This document shows, piece by piece, positions 16,512-24,802 of a DNA stretch of 64,000 nucleotides; the stretch's first letter is position 1, and every line of letters begins with the position of its first letter. A model generated the notes under the pieces. The model saw nothing but the letters and a program-made list of their open reading frames with translations, searched no databases and was not told the DNA's origin. The stretch comes from RDXT01 sp033762375 (GTDB lineage Bacteria > Bacteroidota > Bacteroidia > J057), in assembly GCA_033762375.1 (NCBI GenBank), contig JANRLQ010000030.1, positions 33,345 to 97,344 of the forward strand, in the 5' to 3' direction. Both the position numbers and the translations under genes were made by a program.

Positions 16512-16745
16512 ATGCAGAAAAACCTGAACCGAATTCTGAGTTTCCCGCTGGTGGCATTGGTATGGACCTATAAGGCAGTGGTATCGCCTTTTGCCCCTTC
16601 TACCTGCCGGTATTCGCCGAGTTGCTCCCGGTATGCCATTGAGGCGCTGCAAAAATACGGCCCTCTGAAGGGTTCCTGGCTGGCTGCCCGCCGGATCTTA
16701 CGCTGTCACCCCTGGGGCGGAAGCGGATATGATCCGGTACCCTGA
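16512..16745 (+). CDS. yidD: Membrane protein insertion efficiency factor YidD
   Basis: 77 residues of the YidD family, which assists YidC-mediated membrane insertion. The Cys-rich signature STCRYSPSCSRYAIEALQKYG is at residues 30-50 and the ending RCHPWGGSGYDPVP is diagnostic. An N-terminal amphipathic helix (residues 5-25) is expected to lie on the membrane. It follows sufT by 10 bp. Confidence 0.96.
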   Translation: MQKNLNRILSFPLVALVWTYKAVVSPFAPSTCRYSPSCSRYAIEALQKYGPLKGSWLAARRILRCHPWGGSGYDPVP

Positions 16746-16748
16746 TGA

Positions 16749-17141
16749 TCAGGCGTGACGGCGGCGAAAACTCAGCAGGTGTGACACGATGAGGGAGACA
16801 GATGCCACATACACCAGGCTGGAAAACCAACCTTCATACGCTTCAAAAACAATGGCCATCACGAGGGCTGCATAAGATCCCCACATGAGGTAACGAAGGC
16901 TCCTGCGATGGGTATGCCGGGAGGAAAACCAGACGGCGATCAGCCCGATGCCCAAAAAAACGAAATCCCAGCCTTCATGCAGCCAAAAGGGTGTAAGGGA
17001 CTCCGGCTCCAGGCTTTGTAAGTGGGCACCTGCTCCGAGGTAGATCGGTGCTACGATGCAATGTACCAGACATAACAGCGCACTGCCTGCTCCGAGGGTA
17101 TCCGCTGCGGTAGGGGGGAGAATGGAAGGAGTAGATTGCAT
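16749..17141 (-). CDS. MerC-domain membrane protein
   Basis: About 130 residues with four hydrophobic segments. SALLCLVHCIVAPIYLG near residue 20 holds the metal-binding-type Cys pair of MerC, here C-L-V-H-C. MerC was named for mercury uptake, but chromosomal copies in Bacteroidota often sit near metal regulators, so a role in zinc or other metal handling is possible. ATG 17141 is chosen because the -7 box lies at 17149-17156; an in-frame upstream ATG at 17180 lies inside the operator. Divergent from an ABC transporter. Confidence 0.82.
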   Translation of the reverse strand: MQSTPSILPPTAADTLGAGSALLCLVHCIVAPIYLGAGAHLQSLEPESLTPFWLHEGWDFVFLGIGLIAVWFSSRHTHRRSLRYLMWGSYAALVMAIVFEAYEGWFSSLVYVASVSLIVSHLLSFRRRHA

Positions 17142-17148
17142 ATCGGAG

Positions 17149-17188
17149 CAAATATATCCTGAAAGTGGGGTTAAATGCAACTATGTTG
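17149..17188 (-). promoter_or_regulatory. Promoter of the MerC-like gene
   Basis: TATATTTG at 17149-17156 (read on the minus strand) is a perfect TAnnTTTG -7 box. A TTG lies 21 bp upstream, inside the ATGCAAC/GTTGCAT inverted repeat. A repressor on that repeat would therefore cover the -33 element. Confidence 0.65.
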
Positions 17189-17191
17189 CAT
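17175..17191. promoter_or_regulatory. Candidate Fur/Zur-type operator
   Basis: ATGCAAC-TAT-GTTGCAT is a perfect 7-bp inverted repeat with a 3-bp spacer, the only such element in the 105-bp gap between the divergent MerC-like gene and the ABC ATPase. It overlaps the -33 region of the MerC promoter. Size and symmetry suit a dimeric regulator. Zur is suggested by the genes on both sides, not by a proven motif match. Confidence 0.55.
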
Positions 17192-17246
17192 AAAAAATTT
17201 TATTTTTAGGGCCGCTTATCTACAGCCAGATTTTGTATTTTTATAT

Positions 17247-17888
17247 ATGCTTCACACACAGGGACTTAGTTATACATATTCAGGTAGTGTCACCTTTCGG
17301 TTTCCGGACCTGATATGCCCGGCTGGGGAGGTGAGGCTTATTACGGGCGCCTCAGGTGCTGGTAAAACGACCCTGCTGCACCTGGTGGCGGGGCTGCGGC
17401 GACCTGATACCGGCACGATCCGGATAGGGGAGGAAACAATTAGCAGTTTGTCAGATCGTCAGGCAGACCTGTTCAGGGGGGCTAAGATCGGGATGGTCTT
17501 CCAGCGCCCGCACCTGGTGGGTTCATTGCGGGTGGGGGAGAATCTCCGGCTGGGTCCGTGGCTGACACATCGTCCGGCGTCGGTGGCGGCTATCCAGGCA
17601 GCCCTGGCATCGGTCGGGCTGGCGCACAAAGACCGGGCTTATCCGGCAGCCCTGAGCCAGGGCGAACAGCAGCGGGTGACGATTGCACGGGCACTGCTCA
17701 CCACGCCCGCTCTGGTCCTGGCAGATGAGCCCACGGCCAGTCTTGATGATGACAATACCGAGGTGGTAGCGGGACTGCTGGCCCGTTATGCTGCGGAGCA
17801 GCAGGCGGCAGTGGTGATTGTTACCCATGATGCCCGACTCAAAACCCGATTTCCTGCCCATATTTCCCTTACTGCCGCTGCCGTATGA
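17247..17888 (+). CDS. ABC transporter ATP-binding protein (LolD/MacB type)
   Basis: 213-residue ATPase. Walker A is ITGASGAGKTTLLHL near residue 33, the signature LSQGEQQRVTIARAL near 135, Walker B LVLADEPTASLDDD near 155 and the switch His VIVTHDARL near 190. ATG 17247 gives a normal MLHTQGLSYTY start; an upstream frame begins within the operator and is unlikely. The gene overlaps the FtsX-like permease by 4 bp (ATGA). This ATPase/permease/DUF3299 order resembles ZrgB-C-D of Zur-regulated zinc systems, so a metal-linked role is inferred. Confidence 0.9.
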   Translation: MLHTQGLSYTYSGSVTFRFPDLICPAGEVRLITGASGAGKTTLLHLVAGLRRPDTGTIRIGEETISSLSDRQADLFRGAKIGMVFQRPHLVGSLRVGENLRLGPWLTHRPASVAAIQAALASVGLAHKDRAYPAALSQGEQQRVTIARALLTTPALVLADEPTASLDDDNTEVVAGLLARYAAEQQAAVVIVTHDARLKTRFPAHISLTAAAV

Positions 17889-19069
17889 ACCTGATCCTGC
17901 TGAGTTGGCGCAATGTCCTGTACCGCCCGCTGGAGGCTCTCCTGAGTCTCCTGCTCATAAGCCTGAGTGTGGGTATGGTGTCGCTCCTGCTCCTGCTCGG
18001 GCGGCAGCTCGAAGGTCAGTTTCTCCGCAATATCAAAGGTATAGACATGGTCGTCGGGGCCAAAGGCAGCCCCCTCCAGCTGATTTTATCCGCTGTCTAT
18101 CAGATTGATAACCCTACGGGCAATATCCCCAAGCGGGTCGCCGACTCGCTGGCGGTACATCCCATGATCCGGCAGGCGATCCCCCTGGCGTACGGTGACA
18201 ACTACCTGGGATTCCGGATTGTGGGTACGACACATGCCTATCCGGCGCATATGGAGGCGGCTGTAGGGTCCGGCAGGCTCTGGAATCAGGCGATGGAGGT
18301 CACGCTGGGTGCCACGGCAGCCGCTACGCTGGGCCTCGGCATCGGAGATACATTTTACAGCCAGCATGGGCTTGACGGAGAAGAGACCCATGAGGCGCAT
18401 CCTTTTGAGGTGGTGGGCATCCTGGGGGCGACCGGGTCTGTCGTGGACCAGCTCATCCTCACGGACGTGAGCAGCCTGTGGGAGGTACACGCGTCTCATG
18501 AAGGGGAGGAGGACACGACCGGCCGGGCGATTACGGCCCTGCTGGTGAGTTTCAGGAGCCCCATGGCGTTTTTTTCATTGCCCCGTGCGATCAATGAGGC
18601 TACGGCCCTGCAGGCCGCGATTCCTTCTGCCGAGGTGAGCAGGCTCGTCGGCCAGCTCCTCCCGGTCGTGCTCAACACAGGCCAGGGCATCGGGCTGGCC
18701 ATATTGCTGATGGCAGGCGTAAGCATGTTTGTATCGCTGTATAGCAGGCTTCGCGAGCGTGCGCCTGAGCTGGCCCTGATGCGGGTCATGGGTGCCTCAC
18801 GCGGGCGGCTGTTTTGGCTGATCCTTACAGAGGCGGGCTGGCTTTGTGTGCTGGGGTACCTGGGCGGAATATGCCTGGCGCGCCTCGGCGTGGCCGGACT
18901 CAACGCAACGGTGATGCGCCGGTACCATTATGCACTGGAGGTATGGCAATGGCTTCCCGAGGAGGGGTTACTGGGGCTGCTTCTCCTGGGCATTGGATTT
19001 CTGGCAGCACTTTTGCCCGCTATGGCCGTATTCAGGTTAAATATCTCTCAAACCCTCGCAGATGCCTAA
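17885..19069 (+). CDS. FtsX-like ABC transporter permease
   Basis: 394 residues. One membrane helix lies near residues 18-40 and three near 265-290, 320-340 and 360-385, with a large extracytoplasmic domain between, as in MacB/LolC/FtsX-type permeases. The segment IDMVVGAKGSPLQLILSAVYQID near residue 55 is the start of the periplasmic domain. A His/Glu-rich loop, HGLDGEETHEAHPF near 160, could touch metal. It partners the ATPase upstream; its last 8 bp overlap the first DUF3299-like gene. Probably a mechanotransmission-type system and not a simple pore. Confidence 0.88.
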   Translation: MNLILLSWRNVLYRPLEALLSLLLISLSVGMVSLLLLLGRQLEGQFLRNIKGIDMVVGAKGSPLQLILSAVYQIDNPTGNIPKRVADSLAVHPMIRQAIPLAYGDNYLGFRIVGTTHAYPAHMEAAVGSGRLWNQAMEVTLGATAAATLGLGIGDTFYSQHGLDGEETHEAHPFEVVGILGATGSVVDQLILTDVSSLWEVHASHEGEEDTTGRAITALLVSFRSPMAFFSLPRAINEATALQAAIPSAEVSRLVGQLLPVVLNTGQGIGLAILLMAGVSMFVSLYSRLRERAPELALMRVMGASRGRLFWLILTEAGWLCVLGYLGGICLARLGVAGLNATVMRRYHYALEVWQWLPEEGLLGLLLLGIGFLAALLPAMAVFRLNISQTLADA

Positions 19070-19490
19070 GTTCCTGTTTGTTGCCTTGTGTTTGGCATGG
19101 TCAGGGCTCAATGCCCAGCAGCCCGTCTCCTGGCAGACCCTCGCCGGAGTGCGGTACGACTATATCCGCAAAAGTGGCCAGATGTTTTGGTACGGAAAAC
19201 CGACTTTTTCGCCTGAGGTCCTGGCCCTGGATGGAAAATCCGTGACCGTCACCGGGTATGTACTGCCAGTGGACCTGGCCTCTAACCTGTACTATCTCTC
19301 CGCCAATCCCTTCAGCTCCTGTTTTTTTTGTGGAGGAGCCGGGCAGGAGTCAGTAATCGAATTACGGCTCAAAAATCCCAGGGACCGGTATGTGATGGAC
19401 GAGCGGGTGACATTTACAGGTATCCTGCGGCTGAGTACCCAGGAGCTGGAGGTATCTTATATCCTGGACCAAGCCAGCCGGACGCGCTGA
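19062..19490 (+). CDS. Exported DUF3299-like protein 1
   Basis: 142 residues with a signal peptide ending near LNAQQPV. The pattern VLALDGKSVTVTGYVLPVD near residue 60, then SSCFFCGGAGQESVIELRL near 90, resembles DUF3299 proteins found beside Zrg-type ABC transporters. The C-x-x-C pair and nearby polar residues may bind a metal or form a redox disulphide. It overlaps the permease gene and is followed by a paralogue with the same CFFCG core, so both are likely periplasmic partners of the transporter. Function is inferred from context. Confidence 0.7.
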   Translation: MPKFLFVALCLAWSGLNAQQPVSWQTLAGVRYDYIRKSGQMFWYGKPTFSPEVLALDGKSVTVTGYVLPVDLASNLYYLSANPFSSCFFCGGAGQESVIELRLKNPRDRYVMDERVTFTGILRLSTQELEVSYILDQASRTR

Positions 19491-19512
19491 GATGTCATAA
19501 TCCAACCACCAT

Positions 19513-20019
19513 ATGCTGACAATCAAATATCTATATCTGACATGGGTAGTCATGGCTGGCGCATTGATTGCGTGCCAGCCTTCGGTACGGGAGACGCAGG
19601 AGCCTCCTGCCCAGCCCCGCATCATCCCCGCCTCGGAGATAACACCGATAGACTGGGCTTTCCTCCGGGATCAGGTACACTTTGAGCCCCGTTATTATGA
19701 AGAAGCCGGGGGCAATTTCTGGTTTCCTAGTTTCACAGACAGCCTCAAGCGCCTGAGCGGTCATTATGTAGAGATAGAAGGTTATGTCCAGACGCTGGCG
19801 CCGGGTGCATACGCCTTGTCCGCATTCCCCAATAAGTCCTGCTTCTTTTGTGGGGCCGCCGGTCCGGAGTCTGTCCTGGAATTAACCCTCCAAAACCCGG
19901 AGCAGATATACTTTACGGATGAATATAAACGCTTTGCCGGTGTGTTTGCCCTGAATGATACCAACCTCGATCACCTGAATTTTATCCTGCTGGACGCACA
20001 GGAAGCAACTGCCCGGTAA
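19513..20019 (+). CDS. DUF3299-like lipoprotein 2
   Basis: 168 residues. MAGALIAC gives a clear lipobox at residue 21, so it is membrane-anchored in the periplasm or at the outer membrane. The core repeats the neighbour: LSGHYVEIEGYVQTL near residue 80, then NKSCFFCGAAGPESVLELTL near 115. About half of the core residues match protein 1 by eye, pointing to a tandem duplication with one soluble and one anchored copy. A strong terminator follows and closes the operon. Confidence 0.72.
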   Translation: MLTIKYLYLTWVVMAGALIACQPSVRETQEPPAQPRIIPASEITPIDWAFLRDQVHFEPRYYEEAGGNFWFPSFTDSLKRLSGHYVEIEGYVQTLAPGAYALSAFPNKSCFFCGAAGPESVLELTLQNPEQIYFTDEYKRFAGVFALNDTNLDHLNFILLDAQEATAR

Positions 20020-20025
20020 TGACAA

Positions 20026-20053
20026 CCCCCCGCCTGGGTATACAGGCGGGGGG
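20026..20053 (+). terminator. Intrinsic terminator of the ABC/DUF3299 operon
   Basis: CCCCCCGCCTG/CAGGCGGGGG stem (20026-20053) with a 6-nt loop, followed after about 17 nt by TTTTT. It lies between the plus-strand operon and the minus-strand cytochrome gene and may serve both. Confidence 0.75.
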
Positions 20054-20073
20054 CAGACCCTCAAAGCGTCTTT

Positions 20074-20508
20074 TTATTGAGGACGGATCGCGTTTACCTC
20101 TGCTACAGACACTGCATCAGCACTATTGCCAAAGTTACTGCGGACATAGGTCAGTACCCCGGCGATCTGCGCATTGGTCAGGAAACCGTGTGAAGCCATC
20201 ACCCCGTTGTATTTGGTGCCGTTGACTTCGATCTCGCCCTGGAGGCCGTTGAGCACGACATTGATAAGGCGCGTTTTGTCGCCTGCTACCCAGTCAGAAC
20301 CTGCCAGCGGCGGATTGAGTCCTTCGATACCCTTGCCGTCCACCATGTGACAGGCAATACAGTAGGTTTTATAGACTTTTTCGCCCTCGGCTACATTCGG
20401 CGCAGGCTGTGCCAGCACCGGAGCCGGTTCGGTTTTTTTCTCAGCTCCTCCGCCACAGGCTACTGCTACGAGGGAGACTATCACAGAGGCAAGCAGTATT
20501 CGTTTCAT
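20074..20508 (-). CDS. c-type cytochrome lipoprotein
   Basis: 144 residues. The signal ends in a lipobox-like LVAVACGGG near residue 18, followed by a Pro/Ala-rich linker and a class I cytochrome c domain. The haem motif is CIACH near residue 52 and the likely axial Met is in NGVMASHGF near 105. This is a single-haem, membrane-tethered electron carrier of the type that feeds terminal oxidases or periplasmic dehydrogenases. ATG 20508 is preferred; a TTG lies two codons upstream. No oxidase gene is nearby. Confidence 0.9.
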   Translation of the reverse strand: MKRILLASVIVSLVAVACGGGAEKKTEPAPVLAQPAPNVAEGEKVYKTYCIACHMVDGKGIEGLNPPLAGSDWVAGDKTRLINVVLNGLQGEIEVNGTKYNGVMASHGFLTNAQIAGVLTYVRSNFGNSADAVSVAEVNAIRPQ

Positions 20509-20780
20509 CAGCAATACAGTACGTCGTGGATAAAGAATATGACAGGCTAAATATAGGCAGATGTCGGCATATTGAAAATAAATCTTATCTGCTCTCCGGA
20601 TGCTTTGTATGTGCCCGGCACTGCGGCTACACAGGGGAGCGGTGCAGCAAGATGTAATATGCTGACAATGAACAATTTGTACATATGTTTGGTCGCATGG
20701 CCGGGCCTGCCTCCGGGGCAGATCCGGCTATCCCGCCTCACACGCTTCCGTGAAAAGGTTTCCGCAGGACATAGCCCGTT

Positions 20781-22688
20781 TTACCGCAGTTCCAGCTCAT
20801 CCACGGGCTCCAGGGTGTCAGGGTTGAGGACTTGCATCCGGATTTTTTTGCCGTCCACATGAAAAAACACCAGGGCATTCTGCGTTGTAAACCCGGAGAC
20901 CTTATTGCTCCAGGGTGTTTTTTCCTGGGCATAATACGGTGCCCCGGCAGCACCGTTGTTGATCTGCCAGATGGTGCGGCTGAGGGCGATACGGGCCGAC
21001 TCCGGAAATTCATCGGTATAGCGTGACATGTCCGGGCCTACCTCCGTGCGGGCATAGTTGTGCTCGTCTCCGGTGAGAATGGCCACTACCTTGGTACTTT
21101 TGTTTACGAGCAGGTCAAGGTATTGGTCGCGGCGCTCGATGATCCCCTTGGCTACAGGTTTACCAGCGACAAAAGGGCGTATTTCATTGCGTCCGTTGTA
21201 CCACATATCGTCAGCCACGTGGCCGCCGTTGGGGAAGGCCGGGGTATGCTGGGTCACAAATACATGGTCAATGTCCGGGTTTTGCTCCAGGGTTTCCAGG
21301 GTCTGGCGGAGCCAGGCGATCTGCTGGTCCATCAGGTATCCATGTACGCCCCCACTCGTAAACCGGATGAGCTGGGTGGACGGGGCATACCAATAGTTGG
21401 AGTTGAGGACAATGACAGCTACGTTGTCGTAGGTATAATAAAATACGTTTTCGCGGTAGGAGGGGAAATCCACCTGGTCAGGCCGGGGGTCATAGCTGGC
21501 GCCGTCTTCGCTGACAGGGCCGTTAGTTGGCATGACAAAGTGCCGCGCAAATGCCGCCTCACCGGATTGGGTTTCGTACGGAAACCGGTCCACGGTCGCG
21601 TAGCGGTCCCCTTTTTTATCCTGAAATCCGCGCATCAGGGCTTCGTGATTGCCCATGCTGAGATACACCGGAAAATATCGGGCAAAGGGCTCTATGGCAC
21701 GTTTCCAGTTGGCGTACTGCAAGTCTATCTCCTGCATACTCGTCACGTACCCGTCAATCATGTCTCCCGAAAACTGAAAGAAAGCAATGTCCTGAAAGCG
21801 GGCCAGGGCCATGATTTTTTTCATGATATAAAAATTGGCCCCGTACATATCTCGTTCGCCACCGCCCTGACCACTCCGGGAGTCACTGGCATAGGCAAAG
21901 GTAAAGGGCTGACGAGCCCCTGCCACATGGGCTGTTTTCAGGCTGCCGCTGATGGTATTGCCCTGATACACAACGGTGTAGGGATACTCCGTCGCTGGCT
22001 GGAGGCCGGTAACGGAAATTTCGTGGTGGAGGGCCGGGGTCTGGTCTTCAAATACCCGCCCACCGATCTCTACCTTGGCCGCTACCGGGAGATTGGTCTC
22101 AAAAGAAATAACAGCACCCTGCGGGGTGAGCAGGTTGATAAAGGGACCCTCTGTCACCGTCACATCCACCGTAAATGGACCAGCTCCCCTGAATGTCACG
22201 ATCCCGTCGTAGATCATCTGCCCCTCAGCACTTACGAGGCGGTAGCCCAGGGTACCCTGCTGCCGGGTGGCCCAGTTTACCATATCATACCGTCCGGAGA
22301 GTTGATCCAGGATATTGATACTGGTCTGGCCCTTTGTGATCTCGGCATACTTGCTGAAATACACCGGATGCGGGTGGCGCGAGTCTCCGTAGGGGATAAA
22401 TCCGTAGTAGAGTTTCCCGTTAAAGTCAGGCTTATGAAAGTTGAATACCAGCCCTTTTGCAGTCCCCTGTGGATTGCCCTGGGCTTGCTGTAGGGTCCAG
22501 TCGGCAGGCAGGGTGTTTTCAGCCCAGCGTTCCCCGTTGATCAGGGCGTACAGTTTGCCCTTTTCGAGGCTCAGGTTGCTGTGGACGGCCGGGACCTCGC
22601 CTGCATCGGAGAGTACCTGGGCAGGTAACAGGGCCGTGTGGCTGATCAAAATACCGAGATATATCCACGTAGGGAGAGACGTTTTCAT
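20781..22688 (-). CDS. Exported metallophosphoesterase with fibronectin-like N-terminal region
   Basis: 635 residues with a signal peptide (ending near LLPAQ). An N-terminal all-beta region (about 30-250) looks like the fibronectin-type domain of purple acid phosphatases. The calcineurin-like domain follows: ASDSRSG near 268, QFSGDMIDG near 305, LSMGNHEALMR near 345, VTQHTPAFPNGGH near 475 and LTGDEHNYAR near 550. These give the two-metal site. Probably hydrolyses phosphomonoesters or diesters outside the cytoplasm. No C-terminal T9SS domain is obvious. Confidence 0.88.
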   Translation of the reverse strand: MKTSLPTWIYLGILISHTALLPAQVLSDAGEVPAVHSNLSLEKGKLYALINGERWAENTLPADWTLQQAQGNPQGTAKGLVFNFHKPDFNGKLYYGFIPYGDSRHPHPVYFSKYAEITKGQTSINILDQLSGRYDMVNWATRQQGTLGYRLVSAEGQMIYDGIVTFRGAGPFTVDVTVTEGPFINLLTPQGAVISFETNLPVAAKVEIGGRVFEDQTPALHHEISVTGLQPATEYPYTVVYQGNTISGSLKTAHVAGARQPFTFAYASDSRSGQGGGERDMYGANFYIMKKIMALARFQDIAFFQFSGDMIDGYVTSMQEIDLQYANWKRAIEPFARYFPVYLSMGNHEALMRGFQDKKGDRYATVDRFPYETQSGEAAFARHFVMPTNGPVSEDGASYDPRPDQVDFPSYRENVFYYTYDNVAVIVLNSNYWYAPSTQLIRFTSGGVHGYLMDQQIAWLRQTLETLEQNPDIDHVFVTQHTPAFPNGGHVADDMWYNGRNEIRPFVAGKPVAKGIIERRDQYLDLLVNKSTKVVAILTGDEHNYARTEVGPDMSRYTDEFPESARIALSRTIWQINNGAAGAPYYAQEKTPWSNKVSGFTTQNALVFFHVDGKKIRMQVLNPDTLEPVDELELR

Positions 22689-22873
22689 AAAAACCAATAG
22701 GTTAGGATTGGGTCAGACGGTACAAAGTAAGGAGAATGCTTCATTTGCCCAATGATGATCAGCTATTGCCGTATTTTTTCTGCCTTTTTTTACCATATAA
22801 CCACAGCAGGAAACATATTGAGCTTTTCACCGGGATTGTGTAGGTTGGAACTTTATCTTGAATCTCAGGCTGT

Positions 22874-24127
22874 ATGAAAAAATGGATACTTGCCGGTATG
22901 TTATGTATGGCTGTTACAGGTGCAGCCCAGTCTGATGCCTGGGTACAGAAGAGGCTGCTCGGACATAGTCCGGTCGTGGACACCGTTCTGGCACATCCGG
23001 ATCAGTACCGGGTGCAGATTTTATACACCCAGATAGACCGGGACCGTCAGGGCAGGCCCCGGTTTACGAGTTATGCTTACCGCACGGACCTGGGCGAATA
23101 TTTTTATCCTGCAAGTACGGTCAAACTTCCCGCAGCCGTATTGTCCCTGGAGAAACTCCGCGACCTGCATATCCCGGGGCTGGACCTGTACACCCCGATG
23201 CTGACCGACAGCGCCTCCGCAGGCCAGACGGCAGTATGGGTTGATTCCACGTCAGCCAATGGTATGCCTTCGGTAGGGCATTATGCCAAAAAAATTCTGC
23301 TTGTCAGTGACAATGACGCCTTCAACCGGCTCTATGAGTGGCTGGGCCAGGCTCCGCTCAACAACCGCCTGCATGCCCTGGGATATACCGGTACCCGGAT
23401 TGTACACCGGCTGGCCTTGCCCCGCACCCGCGAGCAGAACCGCCATACCAATCCGGTTCGGTTTGTCCGGGACGGACAGACCCTATATGCCCAGCCGGAG
23501 CAGGTGAGCACCCTCAACCTGAGGGCGCCTGAGCCGATCCCACTGGGGCGGGGCGAGTATGTGGGGGACTCGCTGGTGTGGAACCCCAAAGATTTTGCGG
23601 GAAACAATGCCTTCCCGATCCGGGAGCAGCAGGCCCTGCTCCGCCAGCTGATATTCCCCGGCAGTGTGCCGCAGGCCCGGCGGCTCCGCCTGGAGCCGGA
23701 GGACTACAGGTTCATCTGGCAATACATGTCACAACTGCCGGCGGAGACAACCTACCCGGCATACGATCCGGCAGGGTACCCTGACAGTTATGTGAAGTTT
23801 TTGATGTACGGGGATTCGGCCCGGCGTATCCCGTCCCATATCCGCATATTCAACAAGGTCGGCATTGCCTACGGGTTTGTGACCGACAATGCCTATATCG
23901 TGGACCTGGATACCGGAGTAGAGTTTATGCTCACGGCTACGGTACACGTCAATGCCGATGGCATCTTTAACGATGACCAGTACGAGTATGACACCGTGGG
24001 GCTGCCGTTTATGGCGGCATTGGGGCAAATCATCTATCAGCACGAGTGCCACAGGCCCCGAAAGCACAAACCAGATCTCTCAGCCTGGCGACTCACCTAT
24101 GACCAGGCACATCCGGAGGGTGATTAG
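22874..24127 (+). CDS. Exported class A beta-lactamase-related serine hydrolase
   Basis: 417 residues with a signal peptide ending at TGAAQ. The SxxK catalytic motif is YPASTVKLPAAV near residue 85, an SDN motif is in LVSDNDAFNRLYEW near 143, and NKVGIAYGFVTDNAYIVD near 325 takes the place of the KTG motif. The long insert between SDN and the last motif is larger than in true class A beta-lactamases, so a peptidase or esterase role in cell-wall or peptide turnover is more likely than drug resistance. Its 3' end overlaps a convergent gene by 4 bp. Confidence 0.8.
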   Translation: MKKWILAGMLCMAVTGAAQSDAWVQKRLLGHSPVVDTVLAHPDQYRVQILYTQIDRDRQGRPRFTSYAYRTDLGEYFYPASTVKLPAAVLSLEKLRDLHIPGLDLYTPMLTDSASAGQTAVWVDSTSANGMPSVGHYAKKILLVSDNDAFNRLYEWLGQAPLNNRLHALGYTGTRIVHRLALPRTREQNRHTNPVRFVRDGQTLYAQPEQVSTLNLRAPEPIPLGRGEYVGDSLVWNPKDFAGNNAFPIREQQALLRQLIFPGSVPQARRLRLEPEDYRFIWQYMSQLPAETTYPAYDPAGYPDSYVKFLMYGDSARRIPSHIRIFNKVGIAYGFVTDNAYIVDLDTGVEFMLTATVHVNADGIFNDDQYEYDTVGLPFMAALGQIIYQHECHRPRKHKPDLSAWRLTYDQAHPEGD

Positions 24128-24579
24128 CCCCGGATATGTACAGTGCGGGCCGTAATGCCGTTGAGCCGGAGGCGATAGGTGCCGGTACCCAGGCCGGAGA
24201 GATACATGGCACCGGTGCGGCCTTTCTGGAGGCGCAGGGCCACGAGGGTATGTCCTTCAGCATCGGTGAGTTCTACCTCGCCGCTGAAGGGTTTCGGAAA
24301 CCGGAAGGTCAGTTCCTCCCGGCCGGAGCCGGTCGTAAACCCTACGGCTACCGCCGGAATCATGGGATCAGGTGCACTGATGACGGAGATAACCCGATGG
24401 CGGATTTCTGTCTCGCTGCCGGGAAGTACAGCGGGCAGGGCAACGGATTCGAGATCGTTAAATCCGGAGGCCCATACAGGGGCAATGAGATTTTGCGCAA
24501 AGACCGGGAGCGAAGCAGTAGCCAGGAAGGCAACCAGTATGAACCCTTGAGACAGATGTCGGCAGGACTGGGTATTCAT
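24124..24579 (-). CDS. Small exported protein with T9SS-like C-terminal domain
   Basis: 151 residues starting at ATG 24579 with a signal peptide (ending LPVFAQ). Almost all of the mature protein is a single beta domain whose end, GEVELTDAEGHTLVALRL followed by MYLSGLGTGTYRLRL and TVHIRG, looks like a type A sorting domain of the type IX secretion system. Such a domain with little attached cargo is unusual. A TATCTTTG -7-like box lies at 24627-24634. Longer upstream frames exist but would read through secDF's terminator. Confidence 0.7.
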   Translation of the reverse strand: MNTQSCRHLSQGFILVAFLATASLPVFAQNLIAPVWASGFNDLESVALPAVLPGSETEIRHRVISVISAPDPMIPAVAVGFTTGSGREELTFRFPKPFSGEVELTDAEGHTLVALRLQKGRTGAMYLSGLGTGTYRLRLNGITARTVHIRG

Positions 24580-24626
24580 GATAAAGAGGTTAGATCTGTA
24601 CTGCGTGTGCAGCCAGGAATCGGGAG

Positions 24627-24634
24627 CAAAGATA
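24627..24634 (-). promoter_or_regulatory. Candidate -7 box
   Basis: TATCTTTG on the minus strand matches TAnnTTTG 47 bp upstream of the ATG at 24579. No good TTG is found at the right distance, so this is only half a promoter. Confidence 0.35.
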
Positions 24635-24747
24635 GCCTTTTTTTGCTGGAATCTTGCATCGTCCCGCTGTTTTTGCCCTGTTCCTTGTGTGATATGCAAT
24701 AAAACGCCTCCGAACGTCTCATTTGCAGGCCGTACCGGCAAAATGAA

Positions 24748-24773
24748 AACAGGCAGCCGTATGGCTGCCTGTT
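24748..24773 (-). terminator. Intrinsic terminator of secDF
   Basis: AACAGGCAGCC/GGCTGCCTGTT perfect stem with a 4-nt loop; on the minus strand it is followed by TTTCATTTT. It lies 29 bp after the secDF stop. Confidence 0.75.
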
Positions 24774-24802
24774 GCATAACATAGGATTCGTTTGAACTAA
24801 GA

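Noticed and set aside
20547..20741. 64-codon minus-strand frame upstream of the cytochrome gene
   Set aside because: It has a hydrophobic stretch resembling a signal peptide but no promoter, neighbour or family support.
21060..22493. 477-codon plus-strand frame opposite the metallophosphoesterase
   Set aside because: Antisense to a gene with all phosphoesterase metal motifs; high-GC codon structure produces such frames.
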